64,000 nucleotides of DNA from positions 326,684,941 to 326,748,940 of the forward strand of contig CM054057.1 of assembly GCA_028641055.1 (NCBI GenBank), given 5' to 3'. This document shows, piece by piece, positions 47,560-59,269 of this stretch. The stretch comes from Alopecurus myosuroides (Eukaryota > Streptophyta > Magnoliopsida > Poales > Poaceae). The notes under the pieces were generated by a model. That model was not told the DNA's origin. It worked only from the letters and a program-made list of their open reading frames with translations, and made no database searches. How positions within the stretch are numbered: position 1 is the stretch's first letter; each line of letters begins with the position of its first letter. The translations under genes were made by a program, and so were the position numbers.

Positions 47560-48834
47560 TCATACGGGTTCTCGTAGCTATGAGATTTGTTGCGACATGG
47601 ATCAAGATGCAGTTCAATTGTTCAAAGCTACGCACATAAGCAAGAAGGATGGAACATACACTTCACCTTCGAAAAAAGCAATTGTAAGCCCCCTAGAATT
47701 CTTCACATCTCTGTAATCAACATTTTACCTCAATAGATTCTTATAGGACACCTTCCCTTTGTGAATTCTGCTGCAAACTGCTGTAATCAGCTATTTCACC
47801 CATGCTTGTCATCTGCTAGTTCATGTACATGCATGCTTTAACTTGCTTGTCATATGCTAGTTCATGTACACGCATGCTTTAACTTGCTTGTCATCTGCTA
47901 TTTTAATCTATGTTCTATACATGCTTGGCGTGTGCTATTTTCATCTATGTTCCTCAGATTCCTGTTTTTTCATCATCTATGTCCCTTAAAAGCTACTTTG
48001 GCTAAGCTATATGCCACAGCGCGTGTAATCAACTCTGTGCGAACTCTAACTTTGTTAAGTCAAAGCTGGGCAATAAAATATCTTTTATCTACAAAAAGCT
48101 AGTTCGGTTGTTGTTGCATATATGCTTGTACATGCAGATCCCTTGTCACTTCAGCATCTCTAGATACGTCTGTTAAAATCTGCACTTGAGCATGGTGTCA
48201 TTTCAGCATGGTTTCCAACTATGTTTTGTACATCCTTGTCGTCAGCTAATTTACCTACGCTTGTCGCTAGTAATGTACATGCGTGTTTAATTGCTTGTCA
48301 TCTACTAGCTCATATATGTTTGTTATCTTATATTTCATATCAATGTTCCTTACGAGCTAGTTCAGTTGTTATATCATCTTATTATTTTGCATCGTTTTAG
48401 GCTGAAATGGAACATAAAATGGCGCTAGCTTCATCGGGGGCACTGTCAGGCCACCTCTGTCTACCACCAAAGCTGTCGTTGAGGTGCTCGGGTGGGAGAA
48501 CTGAAAGCCTACATTCCTAAATAACATAGACGTGACAACCAGCCGATTTAGAGAAACAAAGTCTGAGCTCCAGCGTCATCTTGACGTGGAGATAGCTGGG
48601 AAGCGGGAAATTGTCATGGAGCTGAAGGCAACTAGGGATCAGGCTGATGCAGACATGATCGCCCGCCAACAAGAACTAGATGACATTCGAAAGCAACCTG
48701 CAGAGTATACCCAGTCTCAAATTCAATCCAATGCCCTTATTCAACAACTACTGGGTACGTCCCAGCACAACCCTGCGGCTGCGCAACTGGGTACGTCCCA
48801 GCACAACCCTGCGGCTGCGCAACTGGGTAGATGA
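47560..48834 (+). pseudogene. Decayed CACTA-associated protein (Transposase_24-like)
   Basis: A first coding piece (about 47550-47692) contains GSRSYEICCDMDQDAVQLF and THISKKDGTYT. This resembles the Pfam PF03004 (Transposase_24) motif common in CACTA elements. It ends at a good donor (GCAATT|GTAAGC). After about 700 bp of intron-like sequence, the frame resumes near 48402 but is broken by stops. An open piece at 48532-48834 encodes a charged probable coiled coil (KSELQRHLDVEIAGKREIV). It ends in a 12-residue segment repeated twice (GTSQHNPAAAQL). Confidence 0.5.
48755..48826 (+). repeat. 36-bp direct duplication inside the coding remnant
   Basis: GTACGTCCCAGCACAACC and the following 18 bases occur twice in tandem. 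The duplication keeps the frame and adds 12 residues. Confidence 0.9.
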
Positions 48835-48906
48835 TATGAAACTGTTTCCCTTCGTGATGTATTTTGGTGGCTTTTTGGTAGGTGCCCTTGGTGAGCTTTT
48901 TTGTGC

Positions 48907-49133
48907 CCCTTGTGAGGTTGTGAACTATAGCAGATGGCATTCGATGCCTGTGCTGGTGGCCCTTGTGAGGCTGTGAACTATAGCAGATGGCATTCGATGC
49001 CTGTGCTGGTGGCCCTTGTGAGGCTGTGAACTATTGCAGATGGCATTCGATGCCTCTGCCGGTGGCCCTTGTGAGGCTGTGAACTATTGTAGATGGCCTT
49101 TGATGCCTCTGAGGGTGGCCCTTGTGAGGTTGT
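48907..49133 (+). repeat. 53-bp minisatellite, four units and a partial one
   Basis: The unit begins CCCTTGTGAGG and starts at 48907, 48960, 49013, 49066 and 49119. The units diverge slightly, more so to the right. It lies just after the stop of the CACTA coding remnant. Confidence 0.9.
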
Positions 49134-49217
49134 AACCAGTCTTATTTGCTGCATATTTTTGTGTGTGCTTTTCTGTGAAAACTAGCAGTGCTAGAATTTA
49201 AAATTCGTCTGCGCCGG

Positions 49218-50904
49218 TGATGGCTAGGTTGAGACTCCAAGTGCAGAGTGTGTAGCTAGTGGCAAGCCTTCTTCCCCACGAGGGTTTATATCGAACTCTT
49301 GGGGAGCCAGTATTTTAGCAGTTGTCTTCCAAGCTTCCTCCAGGATTCTGCACACAAGTAGATAATTTTGTGCCCTCAACCTCACCAAGTGGTTGTCAAG
49401 CACAAGGTGTGAGACTTCTAAATTGCAATGCAAAACTGAAAGTAAATGTGCAATAATTAAATCTACTACTAAATGCAAATGAGAAAATAAATATGCAATG
49501 GATTGTTTTTGTATTTTTGTGATGCAAGTGGTGATGGAGATAATGTAAATTCGAATTGGAGATGCAAGTAAAGTAAAAAGTTAAATTGCAGCAAAGTAAC
49601 TAGAGTGTTTTCTTATATTTAAAAATAGGACCGGGGTTCCATGGTTTCACACTTGCATTCTCTCAAATAAAGTGGTAGACGGTGGACATAAAGATTACAT
49701 GTGAGATTACAATAACATGTTTAACATTGAGTACTTTCATATGGGCATCACGTCCTAGCATAGAGATCTCTACGTCATATTGATCCCTCTTATACTCACC
49801 AAGATGCGAAATAAATCATAACACCTCGGTAATTAAGGAAAAATCCAGAGTATAGCTTTAGCAATGTGACATGAAGTTGAAGTAAGAACTTGCTAGATCT
49901 AGTCATGGAGATTGATTAGTGTCACTTCAAATCCCCGGTAACAAGGTACTCCTTTTTATCCCTAGTGAGGTAACTAAGAAAGGTTTAACAAAACCTAAGT
50001 GGATCGCTGAACTTCTGTCACTTTCACAGCACTAGCCACCCCCGTTACTCCAACTAATGCACCCATCACCCCACACAGGCTCTCAAGAACTAGATTGATC
50101 AAAGCTAGCAAATAAGAATGGGGTACATAAGATACATCTACTCAAATAACTCAAGAGAAACAATTGCAATCTCAGATTCAATAACTCATAGAAAAGATCC
50201 ACCACATAGGAATTACAATGGTGCCCGTAATCATGTTGGCAGCTCATACGGATCTAATTAGTGAAGCACATAGAGAGAGAGATACAAGTGCTACTTCCAC
50301 AAACCCATAGCCCTGGGGTGGACTACTCCCTCTTCATGGAGATGTCGATGGAGATGATGTTGGAGGGGTAGGAGATCACACCGGTGGCGCCCCGCCGGAG
50401 TTTCCCCCCTCCAATCTAGAACTCCAGGTCTCTGTTTCGGTGTTTCGGTGTTTTGGCCGCGCTCCTCTCCGTAAGGGTACGGGGGACCCTTTTTATAGTC
50501 GGTTTTAGGTCAAGACGGAGTCGGTAAGTCGAAGATGGAAGGAATTGGGGCCACAGGGGCCAAAAGGGGGCCTCTCACGCGGCCAAGGAATCTGGCCGCG
50601 TGGAGGGTCCTCTTTTGGGCCTCCTTGCCCAATTCTCGGATCCTTCGCCCGCAAGTCTTCTCCTTCCAAGAAAATGACCCCCGCAGATTTTCAGGTGATT
50701 TCGCGGAAGTTTGCCCCCTGAAACGTCAAAAATATAGAAAACGGGGTTTCTGACAGGCAGGGTTAATTCCATAAAAGTTGGGGGACTTTGTAATTTAACC
50801 CCAAAATACTATAAAACATTGAATTATACCCTTATATGATTCAATATGTAATAGAAAACCATGTGAAAATATGCAAAATTCATCTATGCATTTTACATGC
50901 ATCA
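49218..50904 (-). repeat. 3' LTR of element C (1687 bp)
   Basis: On the minus strand it starts TGATGCATGTAAAATGC and ends CTAGCCATCA. The reversed polypurine tract (minus strand AAGCTTGGGAATGT) adjoins it at 50905. Confidence 0.92.
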
Positions 50905-53271
50905 ACATTCCCAAGCTTAACCCATGCTCGTCCTCGAGTATGAAGGTGATAAAACTAAGATGTGTTTTGCATATTGAAACAATCATGGATATCAAGGAGG
51001 ATTATTCATGCTACATATAATCAAATGATTAATACTAGAAATGAGTAGCAATATACAATTCATGTTGTAAGAAATATCAAATATGCAAGCAAAGATGCTT
51101 CATGAAAGTTCACAAAGTGTATAATGAAATAAAAGCACTATGGACCAAATGCACACAAAAAATGAAAAATAAAATACTATATTGGTCAAATAATAGCATA
51201 ATGGAGAATAGAAAATATAGTGGACACTTTGGAGAAAATTGAGTAGAGGTAAAACATGATCAAGTCTTATTTAGCCTCTAAATTATTCAACTAAAATTAC
51301 TAATTGAAATGTGGTATCCATTGATCTAGGACTCTCATTGCCCCTTTATCACTAGCATCTTAAAATTGTGAGTATTGAAGTAATGAGAATGACAAGGTGG
51401 TTGAAAGCCTCATGCCCCGTGAGTGTGAAAACCTACTCCATGATTACTCAACTTAAGATTCCTAATAAGCTTTGTACAATCATAATAAGTATTAATGACA
51501 TCATAGAGAACCTCAAAGAGGTACCTCTTGCCCCATGACATGGAAACAAGCCCATGTTACAATGACAAGATGAACAAACGGAGTAGACTCATCATCCTTT
51601 TTATTTTCATTCACTATTATGCATAGCTTCTTATTTTATTATAGGATGTGTTGTAGAGTCACTCAAGCTGTAAGTAAATTTCCACCATGATAAAGCATGG
51701 CTTGGGTTAGCGGCCCAATGCGTTTCTCTAGTCATATAGATACTTACTCATCAAAACTTACTATTCCTCTATTTCATTTCGGCATGGCAGGAGTCCGAAA
51801 ACAAAAGTACATGATATCAACCAATGTAAATTTTTTTGTGCAATGTTGAAAGCTTTCCGGTGATACACGTTTATAGCTAGCTCCCAACCACACACTTGTC
51901 AAACGCAAAACTTGTGGCTCCCATTATTGGGTCATGTTTATTAGATGCATAAAAAGTAAAGTGTGCCTTCAAAAGTTCGTGAGAGTCCTATCCCAAGTTC
52001 AACCCATGACAATTAATAAAGTGAATATCTTAATTTTGAACATAAATAACACAATAACATGGTGAACATACTTGGAATAGCAATGAAGCTAATGGGAAGA
52101 TATGGTGGACTCACTGGAAATACTTGGCTAAGGAGTGTTGGAAACAAGTTTTTACTTGTTAGAATTTTTAAATTTTTGGGCTAGCAAGAGGGAGATAGTT
52201 GACCAGCTACTATGCATGCATATGTCCATAGAACTACTCATTTCATGACAAACTAAATAAACCAGCAATTAACATCAAGGACATGAATAAGAGATAGCTC
52301 AAGACAACATTATTGCAAATTTCTACACATAAAAAGCCTATAAATCATGCAAACATATGTAGCTCTTCAAATCAACCATGGAATCCCTATTCCAAGTCAT
52401 AATACTAGCATCCAATACATTCCAACCCCAAACTCCAGTAGATAAATCTCATATAAAATGATGGTGGTGGTCTTATCAAAACAAAAATAAAAACAAAAAC
52501 TAGACGCTTCAAGTCTCTACGATAAATGCTTTGCTTAGAAAAACAGAAAGTAGACGTGTGCTAACCAAAAGAGTGTAGCTCCAGTGGGGTGTTCATCACA
52601 TCCCCAAGCTTATGGATTTCACCATTCTTGGATGTCTTGAGGCGCAGCTCCTCTATTCCCTGTGAAAAAACTTCACAAAACATGTTTCTCCCATTCTTTT
52701 TCTGTGGGGTGAGATTAGCAAGGACAAACAAATCACATGCTTGTTGTGCAAAATTCCAAATCAAATGCTCCAGTAGATAGACAATAAGGTTCATTATGTT
52801 GTATGTTCACTCTCTTGCTTGAAAGAATCATGGAAATTCGATTCCCAAGCCCAAAGAGTGCATAAAACAAAAGAAGGCAGAATCTGTCCAGAAAAGCAGA
52901 AGCAGCAGAACGAACGTTTTTCCCTAAGCTAGACTCGTCAAAAAATTAAGCAAATTTTTGTGCTTACAGAGGACGAAAAGTTTCAGAACATACTAAAAAA
53001 TTATCTCAATCCGACATACCAATAAAAAACGTAAAATCATACGGTGAGCAGACTCGTGCTGAAACAGAAATTCCATGCACTAGGATAGCAACTTATAAGT
53101 CCAAATGGGTTTGACTTGACTCTTTATTGAAAACTACAGAATTAAAACAAAAAAAACTAATCTCTTGAGACAGAAAGAGGACACTAGGAAAATCCAAACA
53201 AAAACAACCAGGTTGCCTCCCGTAAAGCGCTTTCTTTATAGCCATATAGCTAGGCTTTACTTACTTGATAA
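50905..53271 (-). other. 3' non-coding part of element C
   Basis: This is AT-rich with no ORF of note. It holds the polypurine tract at 50905 and the conserved block at 53207-53256. A CCCCAAGCTTATG string near 52602 repeats the polypurine-tract core. Confidence 0.7.
53207..53256 (-). other. Conserved AGCGCTTT/GGGAGGCAACC block, element C
   Basis: The minus strand reads GCCTAGCTATATGGCTAT, then AAAGAAAGCGCTTTACGGG, then AGGCAACC. It follows the gag-protease ORF, as in elements A and D. Confidence 0.75.
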
Positions 53272-54618
53272 TCAAGAGGGATAAAGCTCATGAGGGAGCT
53301 TGTTCTTCAGCGTGCCCCTCTTCCTTGGGAAGTGATCCACGCTTTTCTCGTGAGGGAACTGAAACTTGACATTCCCTTCCTTGGAGTCTATGATTGCACC
53401 TGTAGTACGAAGAAAAGGTCTACCCAAAATAATAGGACTAGGGGATTTATCCCCCATATCCATAATAATGAAATCAACGGGTTCGAAAGTCATGTGCAAT
53501 TCAATCATAACATCTTTTACTTGTCCTACAGCATGTTTAGTAGAGTTATCTGCAAGGACAAATTCACTTGAGCACTTTTCTAAATTTTCTAGTTCTAGCA
53601 ATTCATATAATTCTTTAGAGAGTACCGATACACTAGAACCTAGATCTAACATAGCATGGTGAATTTCTTTTCCAATTGAAACTAGCACCTTGGGGATCCA
53701 TGCATCCCCAAGCTTAGGAGGTATCATGGCCTCATTATTGTACCTAGCAATTTTTTCTTGCAAGACATGATTAGCAATATAAGATCCAAAGCCAGGTTGA
53801 TTAACATTTATAGTGGGATCACTAGCAAATTTTTGTAGAGTAGCAATAAGTTCTTGCAAGCTACTTTTTTCTAAATCAAGCAATGGATCCTTAATTTCAG
53901 TAAGCATCATAATTTCCTCTACTTTTCCTTTTCTATTATGCATATTAAAAATCTCATAGCGATCATCAAAAATATCCTCGGGTACTTCATCCTTTTTTAA
54001 GCTCTCTTTAATTTTAACCTCTGAGAGCAAACTTTCAAGCAAAACATGGGCATTTGCAGCATTAGTACTAGTAAAAGATCCCCCACATTCATTATCTAAA
54101 AAGGCTCTAGAAGTTTCAGAAAGTCCCTTATAAAACATATGCATAAGTATCCAATCTCTAAAGCCATGCCCTATTCCATATGCTCTACTTCTAAATCTCT
54201 CCCATGCTTGTATCATTGATTCATCTTTTTCTTGTTTAAAGGTAATGAGCAATTGTTTAACATTGTAATTCTTTTCAGCATGACAAAACCTTTCAATAAA
54301 TGCAGCCCTTAAGTTGAACCAAGTAGTAAAATTGCTAGGAGGCCATCTTAATATCCAATCTAATGCTTTGCCTCCTAGTGAGTAGGGAAAGAGTTTAACT
54401 TTAGTAATGTTGATGTTTGCATGATTCAAGTTCAAAGTTTTACATCTTTCATCAAATTTCTTAAGATGGAACAAAGGGTCTTCTTTAGGCTTTCCATAGA
54501 AACGAGATTCATAAATCATTTTAATAACACTAGGATCTACCTCTAATTTTTCAACGGGAATATTTAGCTCTTGAGGGAAATTCCTAACACTGAATGGCCA
54601 ATAAGTTCTCTGCTCCAT
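53272..54618 (-). CDS. Gag-protease protein of element C, 448 aa
   Basis: The N-terminal half is a retrotransposon gag domain: FHLKKFDERC near residue 51, then LFPYSLGGKALDWI, FIERFCHAEKN, ESMIQAWERFR and MHMFYKGLS. The C-terminal part looks like a retroviral-type aspartic protease of the Athila/Tat sort, with MLDLGSSVSVLS as the active-site region and PIILGRPFLRTTGAIID near the end. DLGS replaces the usual D-T/S-G; DLGA forms are normal in these plant lineages. No CX2CX4HX4C zinc knuckle is visible. The ORF is intact and ends with a stop at 53272, so the missing polymerase is not the result of one mutation. ATG 54618 (MEQRTYWPFSV) lies about 330 bases after the primer site. Confidence 0.85.
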   Translation of the reverse strand: MEQRTYWPFSVRNFPQELNIPVEKLEVDPSVIKMIYESRFYGKPKEDPLFHLKKFDERCKTLNLNHANINITKVKLFPYSLGGKALDWILRWPPSNFTTWFNLRAAFIERFCHAEKNYNVKQLLITFKQEKDESMIQAWERFRSRAYGIGHGFRDWILMHMFYKGLSETSRAFLDNECGGSFTSTNAANAHVLLESLLSEVKIKESLKKDEVPEDIFDDRYEIFNMHNRKGKVEEIMMLTEIKDPLLDLEKSSLQELIATLQKFASDPTINVNQPGFGSYIANHVLQEKIARYNNEAMIPPKLGDAWIPKVLVSIGKEIHHAMLDLGSSVSVLSKELYELLELENLEKCSSEFVLADNSTKHAVGQVKDVMIELHMTFEPVDFIIMDMGDKSPSPIILGRPFLRTTGAIIDSKEGNVKFQFPHEKSVDHFPRKRGTLKNKLPHELYPS

Positions 54619-54947
54619 TTTCCAAGTTTTTATGTAGTTTTTAATTTTTTATGCAAAACAAAAGTAAAGTAACTAGGAAAATTCGAAATACTAAAATAAA
54701 CTAGATAACTAGATGCAAAACTAAAATACAAACTAAAATAAAATATGCAAGACAAAACAAAAACAAGAACAAAAACAAAACAAAAACAAAAACTAGACAA
54801 GAAACAAAACAATCTACTTGAAAGAAGGTGGAGATAGAAAGGACGGTACTCACGTAGGTGCAACCTCCCCAAGCTTAGGTGTTTTCACACCTTGTTGGTG
54901 ATGAAGACTTCTTGTGAGCTCCCTTGGACAACTCCTTCACCTATGGC

Positions 54948-54965
54948 TCCCCAGCAACGGCGCCA
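54948..54965 (-). other. Primer-binding site of element C, tRNA-Asp type
   Basis: The minus strand reads TGGCGCCGTTGCTGGGGA, 17 of 18 bases of the tRNA-Asp site. Confidence 0.85.
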
Positions 54966-54975
54966 GAAAAACGCT

Positions 54976-56653
54976 TGATGGCTAGGTTGAGACTCCAAGT
55001 GCAGAGTGTGTAGCTAGTGGCAAGCCTTCTTCCCCACGAGGGTGACTCGAGGGTTTATATCGAACTCTTGGGGAGCCAGTATTTCAGCAGTTGTCTTCCA
55101 AGCTTCCTCCAGGATCCTGCACACAAGTAGAGAATTTTGTGCCCTCAACCTCACCAAGTGGTTGTCAAGCACAAGGTGTGAGACTTCTAAATTGCAATGC
55201 AAAACTGAAAGTAAATGTGCAATAATTAAATCTACTACTAAATGCAAATGAGAAAATAAATATGCAATGGATTTTTTTTGTATTTTTGTGATGCAAGTGG
55301 TGATGGAGATAATGTAAATTCGAATTGGAGATGCAAGTAAAGTAAATTGCAGCAAAGTAACTAGAGTGTTTTCTTATAATTAAAATAGGACCGGGGTTCA
55401 TGGTTTCACACTTGCATTCTCTCAAATAAAGTGGTAGACGGTGGACATAAAGAATTACATGTGAGATTACAATAACATGTTTAACATTGAGTACTTTCAT
55501 ATGGGCATCACGTCCTAGCATAGAGATCTCTACGGTCATATTGATCCCTCTTATACTCCACCAAGATGCGAAATAAATCATAACACCTCGATAATTAAGG
55601 AAAAACCAGAGTATAGCTTTAAGCAATGTGACATGAAGTTGAAGTAAGAACTTGCTAGATCTAGTCATGGAGATTGATTAGTGTCACTTCAAATCCCCGG
55701 TAACAAGGTACTCATTTTTATCCCTAGTGAGGTAACTAAGAAAGGTTTAACAAAACCTAAGTGGATCGCTGAACTTCTGTCACTTTCACAGCACTAGCCA
55801 CCCCCCGTTACTCCAACTAATGCACCCATCACCCCACACACGCTCTCAAGAACTAGATTGATCAAAGCTAGCAAATAAGAACGGGGTACATAAGATACAT
55901 CTACTCAAATAACTCAAGAGAAACAATTTCAATCTCAGATTCAATAACTCATAGAAAAGATCCACCACATAGGAATTACAACGGTGCCCGTAATCATGTG
56001 AGGCAGCTCATACGGATCTAATTAGTGAAGCACATGGAGAGAGAGATACAAGTGCTACTTCCACAAACCCATAGCCCTGGGGTGGACTACTCCCTCTTCA
56101 TGGAGATGTCGATGGAGATGACGTTGGAGGGGTAGGAGATCACATCGGCGGCGCCCCGCCGGAGTTTTCCCCCTCCAATTTGGAACTCCAGGTCTCTATT
56201 TCGGTGTTTCGACCACGCTCCTCTCCGTAAGGGTACGGGGGACCCTTTTTATAGTCGGTTTTAGGTCAAGACGGAGTCGGTAAGTCGAAGATGGAAGGAA
56301 TTGGGGCCAAAAGGGGGCCTCTCACGCGGCCAAGGAATCTGGCCGCGTGGAGGGTCCTCTTTTGGGCCTCCTTGCCCAATTCTCGTGGATCATTCGCGCG
56401 CAAGTCTTCTCCTTCCAAGAAAATGACCCCCGCAGATTTTCAGGTGATTTCGCGGAAGTTTGCCCCCTGAAACGTCAAAAATATAGAAAACGGGGTTTCT
56501 GACAGGCAGGGTTAATTCCATAAAAGTTGGGGGACTTTGTAATTTAACCCCAAAATACTATAAAACATTGAATTATACCCTGATATGATGCAATATGTAA
56601 TAGAAAACCATGTGAAAATATGCAAAATTCATCTATGCATTTTACATGCATCA
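54976..56653 (-). repeat. 5' LTR of element C (1678 bp)
   Basis: It has the same ends as the other LTR and is highly similar, with small indels (for example GTGACTCGAGG present near 55041 and absent from the left copy). It ends next to ACCGG, the changed target-site copy. Confidence 0.92.
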
Positions 56654-57433
56654 ACCGGCTAAATGGCCTTTCGAACCCTGACGAAATAAACGTCGAGACA
56701 CGAAGACGTCACCAGAGTACCTGGCGACAGATACAATCCGTTACGGATAAGAGGACACGTGATACTATATGGTAGGTCCATGAGGCGGCACCTTATTGGA
56801 TGGAAATCGCGACGGAAAAAACACGTTACGGATACGTTTCAATGTGGAGATGCCATGTTGGTCCACGTGCTGGCTCATGATTCGCGACGTCTTACGACGA
56901 ACTAAAACGTCGCAACATCGTACAACGTTATAAATTCGTTGAGAATAAGCGTATAGTGCTTGATGGTCCCACGTGGTACCCTATAGTGCTTGAACCCGCG
57001 ACGAGAAAATAAATGTCGCACGTACTATGACGTCATAAAACGGGAACAATGATGTCATAAAAGGAGGTGACGGTATTTCCACTCACGACGTTTTAAAAAT
57101 GTCAAGACGACGATGACATCAGGAACGGTAGAAGTGACGTCAGCGGCGCCCGTAATGGATAACGGAAAACACGATGCCACGTGTACACACGATGCGATGA
57201 AAAAAAAACGTCGCTCCTTTTTGGGCCTTGTGCTGGGCCGGCCAGTAGCTCGCGACGGTCAAATGGTCCGTCGCGGTCTTCACGATGATTTAGTGTCAAC
57301 TTAATCGTCGCAGAATCGTCCGTGACAGTCGATCAGACAGGTTCTCATTCCGTCGCGGATTGCCCTCAGTGACGGTTTGGAGCTCATCCGCAACGTTATT
57401 GAAATGTCCCAGATCGCGTGGAATTTGGTAGTG

Positions 57434-57689
57434 ATTATATTTCCGGAGATTATTATAATGAAGATGTTGATACTATTCAAGTGGTGACTCAGGAGGATTT
57501 TATTAAAGAGAAGATTCCAGAAACTGCAGAGTCCGTTTTCGAATAGGTAATAGTTTTGGTAAGAAAAAGTTCGCGTTTAACCTTCCAACTTATATTTTTG
57601 CTGTTTTTAGAAAATATGAAAAATAATGAGCCGAAAAAGGGTAGGAAACGGTGCCCGAGGGCACCACACCACCTGGTGGGGCGGGCCCA
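57434..57689 (+). other. Unassigned remnant between CACTA and element D
   Basis: A short open stretch ends at a TAG at 57544 (…DVDTIQVVTQEDFIKEK…). The following GC-rich bases (CACCACACCACCTGGTGG) resemble part of the LTR of element B. It is probably a fragment of an older LTR element; I cannot place it further. Confidence 0.35.
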
Positions 57690-59077
57690 TGATACGTCTC
57701 CAACATATCTATAATTTCTGATGTTCCATGTTGATATTATGCCAATTGCTACATGTTTTCTCCCTTCTTTATAACATTTTTACACGTTTTCCGAGACTAG
57801 CCTATTAACAAGATTCCAAGTGCCAGTTCCCTGTTTTCTGCTGTTTTTTATTTCAGAAAAGTTGTTATGGAAATATTCTCGGAATTGGACCCCACGAATC
57901 CCAAAGTTCCTATTTTCCCCGGAAGCATCCAGAAATCCGAAGAGGAGTCGAAGAAGGGCAACAGGGGGCCCTCACCATAGCCAGGCGCGGCCGCCCCTTG
58001 CCCGCGCCTGGGGGTGGTAAGGCCACCCTGGTGGCCCACCGGCGTTGCTCTTCCGCCTATTTAAGGCCTTCCTCCCGAAAACGCTAACCTAATGAGCGAA
58101 ATTCCACGAAACCTTCCGCAGCCGTCGTCATCGTCAACCCAAGTTTCGGGGGACAGATCTCTATTCTAGCACCCTGCCGGGACAGGCAAGTGCCCCTGAA
58201 AGCCATATCCATCGACTCCACCGCCATCTCCATCGTCGTTGCTATCTCCTATGATAAGGAGGGAGTAGTTCTCCCCCGAAGCTGAGGGCTCTACCGGTAG
58301 CTATGTGGTTCATCTCTCTCTCCCATGGTGTGATCTATATGTGATCGTGAGCTCTGTAATCTAGTTGAATAAGTAGATGTTACTCTTCATCTATTGTGAT
58401 ATTCAAGTGTTTTATTAATATGAACTTTGGAGTCACCTTGTCCCGCGGTGTGAAGGTGACAGTGTGCACGTCGTGTGTGTCTCCTCTATGAACTGTGGTG
58501 TTTGTCTAGTACCTTCTAGGGCACTCAAGTTGACAGTGTGGGGCTAACTAGACGTGGTAATGCTTACTTTAAGGAATGCTTTTTGCAGCCCTACGCAATG
58601 ATTAGTGTTCGTTATCCAACCGGAGAGGGTTAAGAGTAGCATAGTGAAGAGAAGATATTTAGTTATTCAATTATGTGATCATTGTTGAAAGTGTCCACTA
58701 GTGAAAGTAGGATCCCTAGGCCTTGTTTCCAAGCATTGAAACACCATTTTCTGCCTGTTCTGCTACATGTTTGCTTGCTACCATATTTATTTCAGATTGC
58801 TATTATTACTTATAACCATCCATATTACTCGCATTTCACTATCTCTTCGCCGAACTAGTGCACCTATATACCTGACAAGTATATTGTGTGTGTTGGGGAC
58901 ACAAGAGACTTCTTGTATCTTAATTGCAGGGTTTCTTGAGAGGGATATCTTTGACCTCTACCTCCCTGAGTTCGATAAACCTTGGATCCACTTAAGGGAA
59001 ACTTGCTGCCGTTCTACAAACCTCTGCACTTGGAGGCCCAACACTGTCTACAAGAATAGAAGCGTGCGTAGACATCA
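57690..59077 (+). repeat. 5' LTR of element D (1388 bp)
   Basis: It starts TGATACGTCTCCAACATATC and ends GCGTAGACATCA, 10 bases before the primer site. The start resembles the LTRs of element A and, less closely, B. Confidence 0.85.
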
Positions 59078-59087
59078 AGCTCTTTTC

Positions 59088-59105
59088 TGGCGCCGTTGCC
59101 AGGGA
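59088..59105 (+). other. Primer-binding site of element D, tRNA-Asp type
   Basis: TGGCGCCGTTGCCAGGGA matches 17 of 18 bases of the tRNA-Asp site. Confidence 0.85.
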
Positions 59106-59269
59106 GGTAAGGTAAAAGGTACTCACATCCTCGGGTGTGAGTGCTCGGAGTTATTTCCTTTAGATTCTGCAATTTTATCTTTTCGTTTCTTGTTTTCACT
59201 GGTTAGGCTTATTTTTACTCGCTTCTTGTTTTTATTTTTACTAGTAGTCTTAATGGAAAACAACAAAAT

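Larger units (their letters stand above)
49218..56653 (-). mobile_element. Element C, complete non-autonomous LTR retrotransposon with gag-protease only
   Basis: The LTRs are 49218-50904 (1687 bp) and 54976-56653 (1678 bp). It is flanked by GCCGG (49213-49217) and ACCGG (56654-56658), a five-base duplication with one later change. On the minus strand it has a tRNA-Asp primer site (54948-54965), one gag-protease ORF, a conserved block (53207-53256), about 2.3 kb of non-coding AT-rich sequence and a polypurine tract at 50905. There is no reverse transcriptase or integrase. Confidence 0.92.
47434..57433 (+). mobile_element. CACTA transposon remnant, split by element C
   Basis: The two parts are 47434-49217 and 56654-57433; element C occupies 49218-56653. 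The right end reads GGAATTTGGTAGTG, the inverted form of a CACTA terminus (CACTACCAAATTCC). The 0.78 kb before it holds many CGTCGC/GCGACG strings, as in CACTA subterminal repeats. The left part contains remains of a transposon-type coding region. The left terminus is missing. The superfamily call is an inference from these features. Confidence 0.6.

Noticed and set aside
48907..49133. CRISPR-like repeat array
   Set aside because: Units are contiguous without unique spacers, in a plant nuclear context; it is a minisatellite.
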